54,918 bases of DNA from a virus. Positions within the stretch are counted from its first letter, which is position 1. The number at the start of each line of letters is the position of its first letter. The notes beneath the pieces are model-generated. The model worked only from the letters and a program-made list of their open reading frames with translations, had not been told where the DNA came from and ran no database searches. Position numbers and translations under genes: made by a program. The DNA is taken from positions 1 through 54,918 of IMG/VR virus record IMGVR_UViG_3300035234_000017; one strand, given 5' to 3'. Of the stretch, positions 15,862 through 24,499 are shown piece by piece.

Positions 15862-16811
15862 GATACTAACGCCTTTAATGATTCACCATTACGAAATCTT
15901 CGTATCGTCTCCGATACCAAGTCCTTTACACTTATTACCTTTATCTTTGATGTTAACTCGGAAGTATGTTCTATAGAATCTGTAATATACAAAGTCCCGA
16001 TATCAGACTGTTCTATTCGTTCAATAGACTTTCCAGAAAAAACACCATGAACTGCAACACAATCAACCCTCACCGATCCAGACAACTTTAATGCATCTAC
16101 AGCACCAACCAATGTTCCCCCACCATCAATCATATCATCTACTATAACACATTTTTTACCTTCAACATCACCAATAACATTCATAACCTCTGACATACCC
16201 GGCTCTGGTCGACGTTTATCAATAATTGCGATTGGTAAATTTAATTCCTTTGCAAAATACCTTGCACGACCAGAACCACCCACATCAGCAGCAACCACAA
16301 CATCCCAATAAGAAGGAACAATTGCGGCAACAATAGAATCCCTCATAGTTTTTAAAGCTGATATATGTTCACAAACAACATTGTTATTAAAAAATGCTTG
16401 TGTTTGCAAAGAATGTAAATCCATACAGATTACTGAATTTATACCAGAATAACAGAGCATATTAGCAAACACCTTACCAGATATAGGACTTCTATTAGTA
16501 CGTCTATCTTGTCTAGCATATGCATAATATGGGAATATAACATTAATAACAGATGGATTTGAACGTCTAACTGCATCAATAAGTAACATCAATTCCATTA
16601 TATCATTGTTTCTATTAGAACCTACCCCAGATTTAAATCCAGCTATAATAAAAACTTCCTCTAACCGAATGTTCTCCTTAATCTCTACATAAATCTCTGA
16701 ATCAGGAAAATCTCTAATTTTCACATTGGTCAATCTCATACCAAGATTCTCAGCAACTTGTTTGGCCAACTTTGTATTAGACCGTGTTGAAATTATTATA
16801 GATTTTTTCAT
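15858..16811 (-). CDS. prs: Ribose-phosphate pyrophosphokinase
   Basis: Makes PRPP from ribose-5-phosphate and ATP, the shared precursor for purine, pyrimidine and NAD synthesis. The 317 aa are full length for class I. RDFPDSEIYVEIKENIR, PYYAYARQDRR (ATP loop), the cation-site DLHSLQTQAFF, and the PRPP-binding VIVDDMIDGGGTL are all present. ATGA overlaps link it to the ThDP decarboxylase upstream and to the 34-aa peptide downstream. PurN and PyrD in the same window belong to the pathways that consume its product. Confidence 0.95.
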   Translation of the reverse strand: MKKSIIISTRSNTKLAKQVAENLGMRLTNVKIRDFPDSEIYVEIKENIRLEEVFIIAGFKSGVGSNRNNDIMELMLLIDAVRRSNPSVINVIFPYYAYARQDRRTNRSPISGKVFANMLCYSGINSVICMDLHSLQTQAFFNNNVVCEHISALKTMRDSIVAAIVPSYWDVVVAADVGGSGRARYFAKELNLPIAIIDKRRPEPGMSEVMNVIGDVEGKKCVIVDDMIDGGGTLVGAVDALKLSGSVRVDCVAVHGVFSGKSIERIEQSDIGTLYITDSIEHTSELTSKIKVISVKDLVSETIRRFRNGESLKALVS

Positions 16812-18538
16812 AAATTATCTTTACATAATGTTTCAATTATATTTTTCATTGCAATAGATTGATCATCTGGGTCAATCTCTATATTTAATACATAAGATTG
16901 TGACTCATCATCTAATGCAGTTTCTAATGCATTCCTGAATTGAGAAGAATCTGATATATACATCCCAACACCACCATCCATTAAATCTGTTATTTTATCA
17001 TATCTCCAATTATGAATATCATTGAACTCACCTTCCATAATTGCCTTTTCAGTAGAATATCCCCTATTATTAAGTATAAGAATAACAGTATTCAACTCAT
17101 TACGAATGTGGGATGAAAATTCGGAACCCGTCATTTGAAAGGCACCATCACCAACAATGACTATTGGTCTTTTATGTGGTTTTGCATACTTAACACCAAC
17201 TGCGGCAGGAACCGAAAATGACATAGATGTATAATATGCCATACATAAAAATTGTCCTTTCCTCATAGGAACATCAATAATACCAAATAACGATTCACCT
17301 ATATCTGATATTACTATATGATCCTCACTTATCAATTCACCTATAGTATCAAATACATATTCCAATTTAGTAGGATTCGTCATGTCATGTGACTTAAATG
17401 ACAATTTACTGGTATCTACAATATTAGTCCATCTACTTATAGAATTATCAGATTGAATCTCAGAATCATCTAAATATACCAAAAATGAACGAACCATCTC
17501 ATAAAAACTAGAAGTTGTAGATTTTAATGTTTTAACATGTTTATTTTCAAACATGATACCATCATCCATATTAATAGAAATATCAGCAGCAAAATCAAAT
17601 GATTCAATATCCGTATTAACCATACCAATAGTAACAATACAGTCTGATTTTTTTATCTCATCAATAACTGACGAATCAGAAAATAAACCAGAAACACACC
17701 CAATAGAATTTCGACTAAACTCTGAAATGGTGGATTTACCAAGCAAAGTTGTAAATATTGGAATATTAAACTTCTTTGCAAAATTAAGAATATGGTCTTC
17801 TAATGAATTACGAAATACCTCATGACCAATAATTAAAACCCTATTACTTGCAGATTTAAATTTATTCAAATTATCATATGGTAAATTTATAGATTTGCAT
17901 TCTTTAGAAAATGGAGTATCCTTAACAATGACATTATTAGAATCCTTCACATATGCTGGAAAGATTTTTGATGGTACATCATCCCCATATACTGTTTGAA
18001 ATTTCTTCAAATATTCATCAACTGAACGTACTATATCTTTATTTGAAAATTCAATATAAATTGGTCTAGAATGTTTTCGCATTTTATTCAATGCCAAATG
18101 AATCATAGACATATTAAAAAACATATCTTCAGAATCTAACGAATAAGTATTAGTGGTTATATTCTTGAATATATCCCTTTGTGTATTTGCATTATTGATT
18201 GTGTGATGTCTATTTGGATTTACCAATAAATCATCAGATGATGGTTTACCAACAAGAATAACAACTGGTGACCTTTCCGCATAGGCACCAGCAACCGAAT
18301 TCATAATATTCATAGCACCAACTGAATACGTGACACATACCACACCACAACCACGTAATCTACCATATGCATCTGCGGCATATCCAGCAGAATCTTCTCT
18401 ACTCACTCCAACATATTCCATATCAGAATGTTCTTCAATTTCACGCATAAAATTTAACGTGTAATCTCCTGGTATACCAAATATATGACCTGCACCATAT
18501 AACTTTAATTGTTCTATTAAAAAATGTCCTAAATTCAT
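16808..18538 (-). CDS. ThDP-dependent 2-oxoacid decarboxylase (pyruvate/indolepyruvate type)
   Basis: A 576-aa ThDP enzyme of the PDC/IPDC/KdcA branch. The N-terminal FGIPGDYTLNFM and SREDSAGYAADAYGR include the catalytic Glu that activates ThDP. NRHHTIN (about 108-114) is the paired-His active-site motif of decarboxylases. GDGAFQMTGSE through LNNRGYSTEK is the ThDP/Mg motif, ending in the second active-site Glu. This branch decarboxylates pyruvate, phenylpyruvate or indole-3-pyruvate; the sequence does not decide which. Pyruvate is a strong candidate because Ald and tryptophanase both yield it, giving acetaldehyde plus CO2. It overlaps prs by ATGA. Confidence 0.88.
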   Translation of the reverse strand: MNLGHFLIEQLKLYGAGHIFGIPGDYTLNFMREIEEHSDMEYVGVSREDSAGYAADAYGRLRGCGVVCVTYSVGAMNIMNSVAGAYAERSPVVILVGKPSSDDLLVNPNRHHTINNANTQRDIFKNITTNTYSLDSEDMFFNMSMIHLALNKMRKHSRPIYIEFSNKDIVRSVDEYLKKFQTVYGDDVPSKIFPAYVKDSNNVIVKDTPFSKECKSINLPYDNLNKFKSASNRVLIIGHEVFRNSLEDHILNFAKKFNIPIFTTLLGKSTISEFSRNSIGCVSGLFSDSSVIDEIKKSDCIVTIGMVNTDIESFDFAADISINMDDGIMFENKHVKTLKSTTSSFYEMVRSFLVYLDDSEIQSDNSISRWTNIVDTSKLSFKSHDMTNPTKLEYVFDTIGELISEDHIVISDIGESLFGIIDVPMRKGQFLCMAYYTSMSFSVPAAVGVKYAKPHKRPIVIVGDGAFQMTGSEFSSHIRNELNTVILILNNRGYSTEKAIMEGEFNDIHNWRYDKITDLMDGGVGMYISDSSQFRNALETALDDESQSYVLNIEIDPDDQSIAMKNIIETLCKDNL

Positions 18539-18581
18539 ACAACCACCTTTATTTAAAAGTATTACATAATATCTAACATCT

Positions 18582-19364
18582 CTATAGTTCTTCTGGATTA
18601 CCCCTTGTCGATTCTAAATGTTCAGCCCACGCACAACAGTCATGATACCCTGATGATGAATGATCATTAAAAGAATCTATTTCAAATTGCAATAATCCAC
18701 CACACATACCCCATATATATTGTCCAATCAAATACATTCTAGAATATCCAGAAACAACCCTACCATTACAATCAAAATATTTTAATAATCCAATATGTCT
18801 GAATCCAACAAGTTCTAATGGGTGTCGTGTAACTATATCACAATTATTTTTAAATCTATAAAATGTTGGAGTAAACGAAGATGCAAAATCAGAATCACCC
18901 ACTCTAGGCGACCCAAAAGTATATCCTATAGAATCTTTTCCACCAAATCGTGATGAGGCTAAAGTACATAAAGCAGCTCCCAAACTATGACCTGTAAAAT
19001 ATACATTCCTGTGTTTATCTCCGACTATTGAATAATCTACATAATGTTGAAGCAAATCATCATATATCAAGTCTAATGCACCCTTAAACCCCCTATGAAC
19101 ACTACCAATACTGTCTGATTCAACCTTTCTAAATTTTATATCTGCCTCAATATCTGACAATTGTGTCGGTTCCGTCCCCCGAAATACATATATAATATCT
19201 TCATCATCCCATAATCCATAACATTGAGTAGACCCATTATTAAAAAACTTAATATCATATTTCTCTGAATATATTTCTGAGAAATCTGCAACATCCAAAT
19301 AAGCATTCATAGACAATCCAGAAAAAAACGTTGCATTTTTATAACTAAATTCCCTATTTAACAT
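18582..19364 (-). CDS. Class 3 lipase
   Basis: A 260-aa alpha/beta hydrolase of the Lipase_3 (fungal-type triacylglycerol lipase) family. The nucleophile elbow is FTGHSLGAAL with Ser127, followed by YTFGSPRVGD, NNCDIVTR (Asp176) and a C-terminal SSGYH (His241, with His235 nearby). IIYVFRGTE (about 58-66) is the oxyanion-side strand. No signal peptide, so it should act inside the cell on membrane or storage lipid, or be released at lysis. It lies in the same run as the fad genes and could supply free fatty acids to them. Substrate is not deducible. Confidence 0.88.
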   Translation of the reverse strand: MLNREFSYKNATFFSGLSMNAYLDVADFSEIYSEKYDIKFFNNGSTQCYGLWDDEDIIYVFRGTEPTQLSDIEADIKFRKVESDSIGSVHRGFKGALDLIYDDLLQHYVDYSIVGDKHRNVYFTGHSLGAALCTLASSRFGGKDSIGYTFGSPRVGDSDFASSFTPTFYRFKNNCDIVTRHPLELVGFRHIGLLKYFDCNGRVVSGYSRMYLIGQYIWGMCGGLLQFEIDSFNDHSSSGYHDCCAWAEHLESTRGNPEEL

Positions 19365-19365
19365 A

Positions 19366-19572
19366 TCAATCTCCAGAGCAATTAACAGAAATAGAATTCG
19401 GGGATACAGCTTTAGCTACTTGTTTCCTAAGTGCAGATCTTCCCCCCTCTGGTATCGAACAATAACGTTCTACTGTATGAGATGCTGCTAATTTTACAGT
19501 ATCCATCTTAGAACAACCTTGTATAATTATAATACTTAATATCATCAAACTCAACTTAAATAAATTCTTCAT
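19366..19572 (-). CDS. Small predicted lipoprotein
   Basis: 68 aa: MKNLFKLSLMILSIIIIQGC is a lipoprotein signal with lipobox Cys20. The mature 48 residues contain two cysteines (RYCSIPEGG, SVNCSGD) that could form a disulphide. It starts just after the hairpin terminator at 19588-19617 and ends 1 bp before the lipase gene. Function unknown. Confidence 0.6.
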   Translation of the reverse strand: MKNLFKLSLMILSIIIIQGCSKMDTVKLAASHTVERYCSIPEGGRSALRKQVAKAVSPNSISVNCSGD

Positions 19573-19587
19573 TTTACTCTCCTATAA

Positions 19588-19617
19588 TAAAAAATATTCC
19601 GCCATTGACGGAATATT
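19588..19617 (-). terminator. Rho-independent terminator after the secreted-protein gene
   Basis: Inverted repeat AATATTCCG / CGGAATATT (19593-19601 and 19609-19617) with a 7-nt loop. On the minus strand it is followed by a T-run (19588-19592 and beyond). It sits 13 bp after the stop of the gene at 19631-19948, separating it from the lipoprotein/lipase genes. Confidence 0.8.
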
Positions 19618-19630
19618 CACATTCAATATA

Positions 19631-19948
19631 TTAATCGAAATTATATCGGTACTCTACCGCTACATTTTCAAGATGTTGATCATGTCCTTCAAATATATCC
19701 CATGGACCTGACATTTGTTGTCTATTATACATCATCGTGACTTCATGTGATTTTGAACCAACATAAGCAGTAGTAAATAATCGTAGACCATTAGTATCTT
19801 GATCACCACTCCAAAAATCGTTCAGGTTATCCATATCTTGTGTCCAACGTAAACCAGCATCCTTCATTTTCAATGAAAATGAATCTGCAACAGCTACCGT
19901 CGTTGTAAATGCAAATAATACAGTTAATAAAATTAATACCTTCTTCAT
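19631..19948 (-). CDS. Small secreted protein
   Basis: A 105-aa protein read from MKKVLILLTV at 19948, where GAGG lies about 8 nt upstream; the longer frame to 20005 would start inside a hairpin. The signal peptide is MKKVLILLTVLFAFTTTVAVA, then a mature part (DSFSLKMKDAGLRW...) ending EYRYNFD, which resembles the closing beta strand of an outer-membrane barrel. At about 84 mature residues a full barrel is not possible, so this may be a fragment or small periplasmic protein. Family unknown. Confidence 0.6.
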   Translation of the reverse strand: MKKVLILLTVLFAFTTTVAVADSFSLKMKDAGLRWTQDMDNLNDFWSGDQDTNGLRLFTTAYVGSKSHEVTMMYNRQQMSGPWDIFEGHDQHLENVAVEYRYNFD

Positions 19949-20017
19949 ATTTTTTCCTCTTTGTTGTAAAAATGAAACATAATGTGGGTATTTTCCAACA
20001 CCCACAATATATATATA

Positions 20018-20500
20018 AGAGGATTTCTGTTGCCAAGTATCCCCAAACTCCGCATACTTATATACTAAGCTGCAACCGCAAAATTATCATCTGCATTTAT
20101 TTTTTTGATTTTTACATCTTTCTTGATGAATAGTCCATATACAATATAATACATTGTCGAATCTGTTCTCCCCCACAAAAATTGTCTAGTCACAACCCAA
20201 AAGTCCTGCAGAACTTCATGAACGCCACTTGCGGCTAAGGATACACCGGGAGTTTGTTGTCCCGTGTTCACATACGTCCATATATACATTGTAGAACCCA
20301 TCATCGCTGCTCGGTGCTAAGTTAAATGAACCCGTTGGCTCTGGGCGAATTCACCCTCACCATCTTTCATACGTTCCATCTATTCTACTAAGTATACCGT
20401 GTGTCACACATTCCGTATATATGCATTATACATCTACACTAAACAATTTATGTGGAAGAGGTGGGAATCGCACCCACGTCCAACATACATAAAATATACT
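20018..20500 (-). ncRNA. ssrA: Circularly permuted (two-piece) tmRNA
   Basis: Gene order on the minus strand is acceptor piece first, coding piece second. Acceptor piece: a T-arm (stem 20461-20465/20473-20477, loop TGCGATT) preceded by GGAC, then CTCTTCC (20454-20460) and A. Coding piece: GGGGGAG (20168-20174) pairs with that CTCTTCC, including the G3.U70 alanine signal, and is followed by ACAGATTCGACA, the tmRNA 5' hallmark. CAATGTAT (20149-20156) can pair with GTATGTTG (20481-20488) as helix 2. The tag frame at 20065-20094 reads ADDNFAVAA then stop. CCA is not fully encoded. Rescues stalled ribosomes and tags products for proteolysis. Exact ends are approximate. Confidence 0.85.
20175..20450 (-). 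other. Intervening segment of the permuted tmRNA
   Basis: About 275 nt between the two tmRNA pieces, longer than I would expect for a permuted tmRNA. It can form a strong hairpin from ACAC/GGGA pairing with UCCC/GUGU (minus strand; plus strand about 20244-20270). It also carries a second copy of the coding-piece 5' motif: GTCCATATA plus ATACATTGTAGAA at 20276-20296 (plus strand), against GTCCATATA and ATACATTGTCGAA at 20133-20161. No convincing protein. Presumably removed on maturation. Confidence 0.5.
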
Positions 20501-20508
20501 TCAAACTA

Positions 20509-20811
20509 TTATGCTTTTAACTTTAAATCTTCCTCCGTTACAATATCTTCATACCCATCATACTCACGAACATAAAACTTTAACCCCTTTGTAACATATA
20601 ACAATCGCATATTATCAAACTCATATAAATTATGAGTTGGTTCTGACATCTCCATCACCTGTTTATGAAATGATTTCTCATCCCCATGCAAAAATTCATA
20701 AATTAATTCAGCATCCATTCTAAGTGATTGGGGTTTAATGGAAAATCCACTACCCCAACCAGCATGTATAAGAACTCCTACTTTACCATCTGCACTATAA
20801 TATTTGCCCAT
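20509..20811 (-). CDS. Hypothetical protein
   Basis: A 100-aa protein (MGKYYSADGKVGVLIHAGWGSG...). GWGSGFS near residue 19 and a strand-rich C-terminus (MRLLYVTKGLKFYVREYDGY) are its only clear features. It overlaps the fadJ 3' end by 17 bp and ends just before the tmRNA acceptor piece. Not recognised. Confidence 0.6.
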   Translation of the reverse strand: MGKYYSADGKVGVLIHAGWGSGFSIKPQSLRMDAELIYEFLHGDEKSFHKQVMEMSEPTHNLYEFDNMRLLYVTKGLKFYVREYDGYEDIVTEEDLKLKA

Positions 20812-22792
20812 CTAAATTCTCCACTAATTGTGCATCTTGAGAATGATATTGTTTACTAATTTCTTTGCTTATTTCATCAGAATAATGCAATGGACCACCC
20901 CTGAATGGAGCAAATCCAGTACCAAAAATAATACCAGAATCTATAAGATCAGAAGATTCTACAATACCCTCATCTAAACATAATTTACACTCTGTAATAA
21001 TTTTTCCAATTAACCTTGACTTTATCTCTACTTTAGAATCCGCATAAACCTTATCCACCGGATTACCTTTATTATATATATAAAACCCCCTACCAGATTT
21101 GATACCCAATTTACCCTTGTCTACTAACTTCTTTAATCTTTTTGGAACAGTAATTCCAAGATCTTCACTTATTATATCCGTGACAAAATAACAAACATCA
21201 AGTCCTACAGTATCTGCCAATAATAATGGACCCATTGGCATACCAAAATCAGTAAAAGAATTGTCAATTTCTTCTTTACTATATCCCTCATCCAACATAT
21301 TAATAGCCTCAATAAGTGTAGGCATTAACACACGATTAACTAAAAATCCTGGACTCGATTTAACTTTTAATGGTAACTTATCAATATGTCTGCAAAATGA
21401 CATAGACTTCTCTATAACATCCTCTGATGTAATATCTGAATATACCACTTCAACCAAAGGCATTTTTGCAACTGGATTAAAAAAGTGTATACCAACTAAT
21501 CTCTCAGGATTTTTCATTTCACTTGATAATACTTCCAACTTGATAGAAGATGTATTAGTGCCCAATATAGCAGTACGTTTCATTTCAGATTCTAATTCAC
21601 TATATAATTGACGTTTAATATCCGCATTTTCAACAATAGCCTCAATGACTATATCTGCGGAAGATATACCATATCCATTTTTATCAGGAATCAACCTATC
21701 ATACACGTCATTGATTAAATAATCCTTTCCAGAAAATCTTTTTACATAAAATTTATACGATCTTTTCATTGCGGCAGCTATGGTGTTATCATCAATATCT
21801 TGTAAAGTCACCTTATATCCCCTTAGAGCCGCCCACATTGCAATGTCTCCACCCATTACACCAGCACCTATAACGTGGACATGTTTAAGATCTAACTTAG
21901 ATTTATCACCAGAAGATTTAAGTAAATCCTGTAACATAAACACTCGTAATAAATTCTTTGCAGTATCTGTCATTGCTAACTTAGAAACCGACTCCGCCTC
22001 TGCATTCATAAAATGATGCTCATCATATCCATATTTTTCCCATATATCAACTAAAGCATATGGAGCAGGATAATGTTGTTTATTTGCCTCTTTCCTTAAA
22101 TTTCTACGTATCTGCATTGATAATAACTTTCTACCAATACCAGAATTCAATACAGAATCTAATTTATCTGGTCGTCTAACGGGAGGACACTTTGCAAGTA
22201 CATCTTCCGCAGATTTAACTAATAAACGTTCAGGAACTGCATAATCAACTAATCCCATCTTTTTTGCCTGATATACTGATAAAGTACGTCCACTTAACAT
22301 CATACCCATAGCCTTAATAACACCAAGAACTCTAATAGACCTAACAGAACCACCAAATCCAGGATGTATCCCCAACTTAACTTCAGGAAATCCGACTCGG
22401 ATATTAGGAGAATCTAATATAATTCTATAATCACATGATAATGCAAGTTCCAATCCGCCACCAAGACACAATCCATTAATTAATGCCAATGTAGGAAATT
22501 CCATGTCATCAATTAACCACATCACTTCTTGTCCTTTAGTAATGGCTTCATAAGCATCATCATACTCATGGAAATCCTTAAATTCTGTAACATCAGCACC
22601 AGCAATAAACCCAGTTGATTTATCAGAACAAATAACCATACCATCAGGATTATCAGATTTAACCTCTAATAATACATCTTTTAATTCCGTTAATACTTCA
22701 CCAGATAATACATTCATACTACCATAAGAATAATCAAAATGTACCCATGCTATATTGTTAGAATATTTTAATTTAAAATGTTTATAATTCAT
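20795..22792 (-). CDS. fadJ: FadJ/FadB-type enoyl-CoA hydratase / 3-hydroxyacyl-CoA dehydrogenase
   Basis: Bifunctional beta-oxidation enzyme, 665 aa (E. coli FadJ 714, FadB 729). The N-terminal crotonase domain has INGLCLGGGLELALSCDYR with Glu115 and GFPEVKLGIHPGFGGSV with Glu137, the two hydratase acids. The dehydrogenase domain has the NAD motif HVIGAGVMGGD (about 306-316) and the catalytic His436 in VGIHFFNPVAKMPLVEVV. The C-terminal helical domain follows. Hydrates trans-2-enoyl-CoA, then oxidises 3-hydroxyacyl-CoA with NAD+. It lies 3 bp after fadI, the thiolase it would form a complex with. Slight shortening falls in linker regions; all catalytic residues remain. Confidence 0.95.
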   Translation of the reverse strand: MNYKHFKLKYSNNIAWVHFDYSYGSMNVLSGEVLTELKDVLLEVKSDNPDGMVICSDKSTGFIAGADVTEFKDFHEYDDAYEAITKGQEVMWLIDDMEFPTLALINGLCLGGGLELALSCDYRIILDSPNIRVGFPEVKLGIHPGFGGSVRSIRVLGVIKAMGMMLSGRTLSVYQAKKMGLVDYAVPERLLVKSAEDVLAKCPPVRRPDKLDSVLNSGIGRKLLSMQIRRNLRKEANKQHYPAPYALVDIWEKYGYDEHHFMNAEAESVSKLAMTDTAKNLLRVFMLQDLLKSSGDKSKLDLKHVHVIGAGVMGGDIAMWAALRGYKVTLQDIDDNTIAAAMKRSYKFYVKRFSGKDYLINDVYDRLIPDKNGYGISSADIVIEAIVENADIKRQLYSELESEMKRTAILGTNTSSIKLEVLSSEMKNPERLVGIHFFNPVAKMPLVEVVYSDITSEDVIEKSMSFCRHIDKLPLKVKSSPGFLVNRVLMPTLIEAINMLDEGYSKEEIDNSFTDFGMPMGPLLLADTVGLDVCYFVTDIISEDLGITVPKRLKKLVDKGKLGIKSGRGFYIYNKGNPVDKVYADSKVEIKSRLIGKIITECKLCLDEGIVESSDLIDSGIIFGTGFAPFRGGPLHYSDEISKEISKQYHSQDAQLVENLDGQIL

Positions 22793-22795
22793 AAT

Positions 22796-24109
22796 TTATC
22801 TCTTTAAATTTTCAACTAATATTGCACCACCTTGTCCATGCCCAATACATAAAGATGCAACCCCATAATGTCCACCACTTGATTCTAACGTCTTAATTAA
22901 ATGATATACTATCCGTGTTCCAGAAGCACCTACAGGATGTCCTATACTAATAGAACCACCATGAACATTTAATTTTTCATCAGGTATTAACCCAAATGGT
23001 TCATTCAATCCAAACTCAGATAAACAATAATCTGCATCATTCATTGCCCTTGTACAACCAATAACTTGTGCGGCAAATGCTTCATTTAATTCCCAACTAT
23101 CAATATCATCACATCGTAATCCATTTCTCATAACAAGAGGAACTATTGACTGAACTGGACCCAATCCCATCTCTGATGGATCTACTCCAGCCCACTTAGT
23201 ATCAATAATTTTTGCAATAGCTTTATCACGTAACCCATACTTATCCAAGGCATCCTCACTTGCCAACAAAACAAATGAAGCACCATCCGTAATAGGTGAA
23301 GAATTACCCGCAGTCACATTACCAAATATTTTATCAAAAACTGGTCTTAATTTCCCTAATTTTTCAATAGTGTTCTTGGATCTAACAGATTCATCTTTAT
23401 TGTAAAAATTCCCATCAGTATCATATATAGTAACAATCTCATCCTCTAATACATTAGTATTTTGTGAGATAGACGATTTCATATGACTATCTAATGAATA
23501 AGCATCCATATCATTTCTAGATATATTAAACTTATATGCCAAATTCTCAGCAGTCTGCCCCATTGATAAATTAATAGTTGGATCTTTTAATGCACGTAAT
23601 AAACTAATCACAGGAACTAATAACTTAGGTCTAAACTTAAGTAACACAGACAACTTCTTAGAAAATGTCTTAGCTAATGTAAATTCAGACAACCACATAG
23701 TCATATCATCATTAAATAATAATGGTGCCCTACTCATAGTTTCCGTACCACCAGCAATAACCAAATCGGACTGTCCACAAGATATACTCCTATATGCCGA
23801 ATCGATTGACTGCAAACCAGAAGCACAATTTCGTTGTACCGTATATGCCGGTATATCAACATTAAGACCTAATCGTAATGATAACAATTTTGCAATATTA
23901 CACTCATCAGCGTTGGGGTTCATGCAACCAACAACCAATTCATCCACATCATCATTACCAATATCATTACGAATCAACATAGGTCTAACCGCTTGAATCG
24001 CCAAATCCAATGCCTTAAACTTTCCAGGACTTCCCTTAGCCTTTAAAAAGGGCGTCCTACTACCATCTACAATATATACATCATTTAACTTATATCTCAT
24101 ATCTATCAT
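22796..24109 (-). CDS. fadI: FadI-type 3-ketoacyl-CoA thiolase
   Basis: Last step of beta-oxidation: cleaves 3-ketoacyl-CoA with CoA to acetyl-CoA and a shortened acyl-CoA. The 437 aa equal FadI length (436). VQRNCASGLQ carries the nucleophile Cys95, SIGHPVGASG the His391, and ASLCIGHGQGGA the second Cys421. The FadI-type loop (MTMWLSEFTLAKTFSKKLSV and following) is present. The ATG overlaps the upstream TGA; a second ATG (MRYKLND) 9 codons... 9 nt in has a better-placed AAGGGAG and may be the true start. fadJ follows at 3 bp, so the pair should be made together as the multienzyme complex. Confidence 0.95.
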   Translation of the reverse strand: MIDMRYKLNDVYIVDGSRTPFLKAKGSPGKFKALDLAIQAVRPMLIRNDIGNDDVDELVVGCMNPNADECNIAKLLSLRLGLNVDIPAYTVQRNCASGLQSIDSAYRSISCGQSDLVIAGGTETMSRAPLLFNDDMTMWLSEFTLAKTFSKKLSVLLKFRPKLLVPVISLLRALKDPTINLSMGQTAENLAYKFNISRNDMDAYSLDSHMKSSISQNTNVLEDEIVTIYDTDGNFYNKDESVRSKNTIEKLGKLRPVFDKIFGNVTAGNSSPITDGASFVLLASEDALDKYGLRDKAIAKIIDTKWAGVDPSEMGLGPVQSIVPLVMRNGLRCDDIDSWELNEAFAAQVIGCTRAMNDADYCLSEFGLNEPFGLIPDEKLNVHGGSISIGHPVGASGTRIVYHLIKTLESSGGHYGVASLCIGHGQGGAILVENLKR

Positions 24110-24288
24110 CTCCCTTCTTCAAGGTCATCCTTTAAATTCATAAATTTCTTACGTTCCAATAATAACATATAACACCTACCACAATGCCACGTGCTATCAT
24201 CTTTTAATGTTTTTTCAACCAAATCTAACTTCAATTCACAATAACTAATATCATTACATAAACATATTATATTCCTATGTCTATTCAT
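24106..24288 (-). CDS. Small Cys-rich protein
   Basis: A 60-aa frame from MNRHRNIICLC at 24288. The longer reading overlaps the membrane-protein gene and has no better start. CLC...C near the N-terminus and WHCGRC at about 35-40 could form a zinc site. Its TGA overlaps the fadI ATG. Unknown. Confidence 0.5.
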   Translation of the reverse strand: MNRHRNIICLCNDISYCELKLDLVEKTLKDDSTWHCGRCYMLLLERKKFMNLKDDLEEGR

Positions 24289-24301
24289 ATTTTGATATAT
24301 C

Positions 24302-24490
24302 CTATATCGGTATGTTGTCCTTAACTGAAATAAGTCCTGTTGCAATAATTATCCATATCGGTATTAATACAAATAAAATACCTAACAATATTTTATTTGT
24401 AATATCTTCAGCCTTCACCGACATATTCATAACATTACATAAAATCACAAATGACAATATACATAACCAAACTATTTCAAACCATCCCAT
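24302..24490 (-). CDS. Small two-span membrane protein
   Basis: 62 aa with two hydrophobic helices (EIVWLCILSFVILCNVMN and ILLGILFVLIPIWIIIATGL) joined by a short charged loop. AGGAG precedes the ATG. It sits between dnaJ and the Cys-rich gene. Function unknown. Confidence 0.6.
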   Translation of the reverse strand: MGWFEIVWLCILSFVILCNVMNMSVKAEDITNKILLGILFVLIPIWIIIATGLISVKDNIPI

Positions 24491-24499
24491 TTTAAACTC

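Noticed and set aside
20065-20304. A 79-codon frame on the minus strand through the tmRNA
   Set aside because: Its last nine codons are the tmRNA tag and the rest lies in structured RNA and spacer. It is a by-product of the tag reading frame, not a protein gene.
20175-20450. Group I intron inside the tmRNA
   Set aside because: A GACUAGA-like string near the end recalls the R element, but the Q, P and S elements and a pairing partner were not found.
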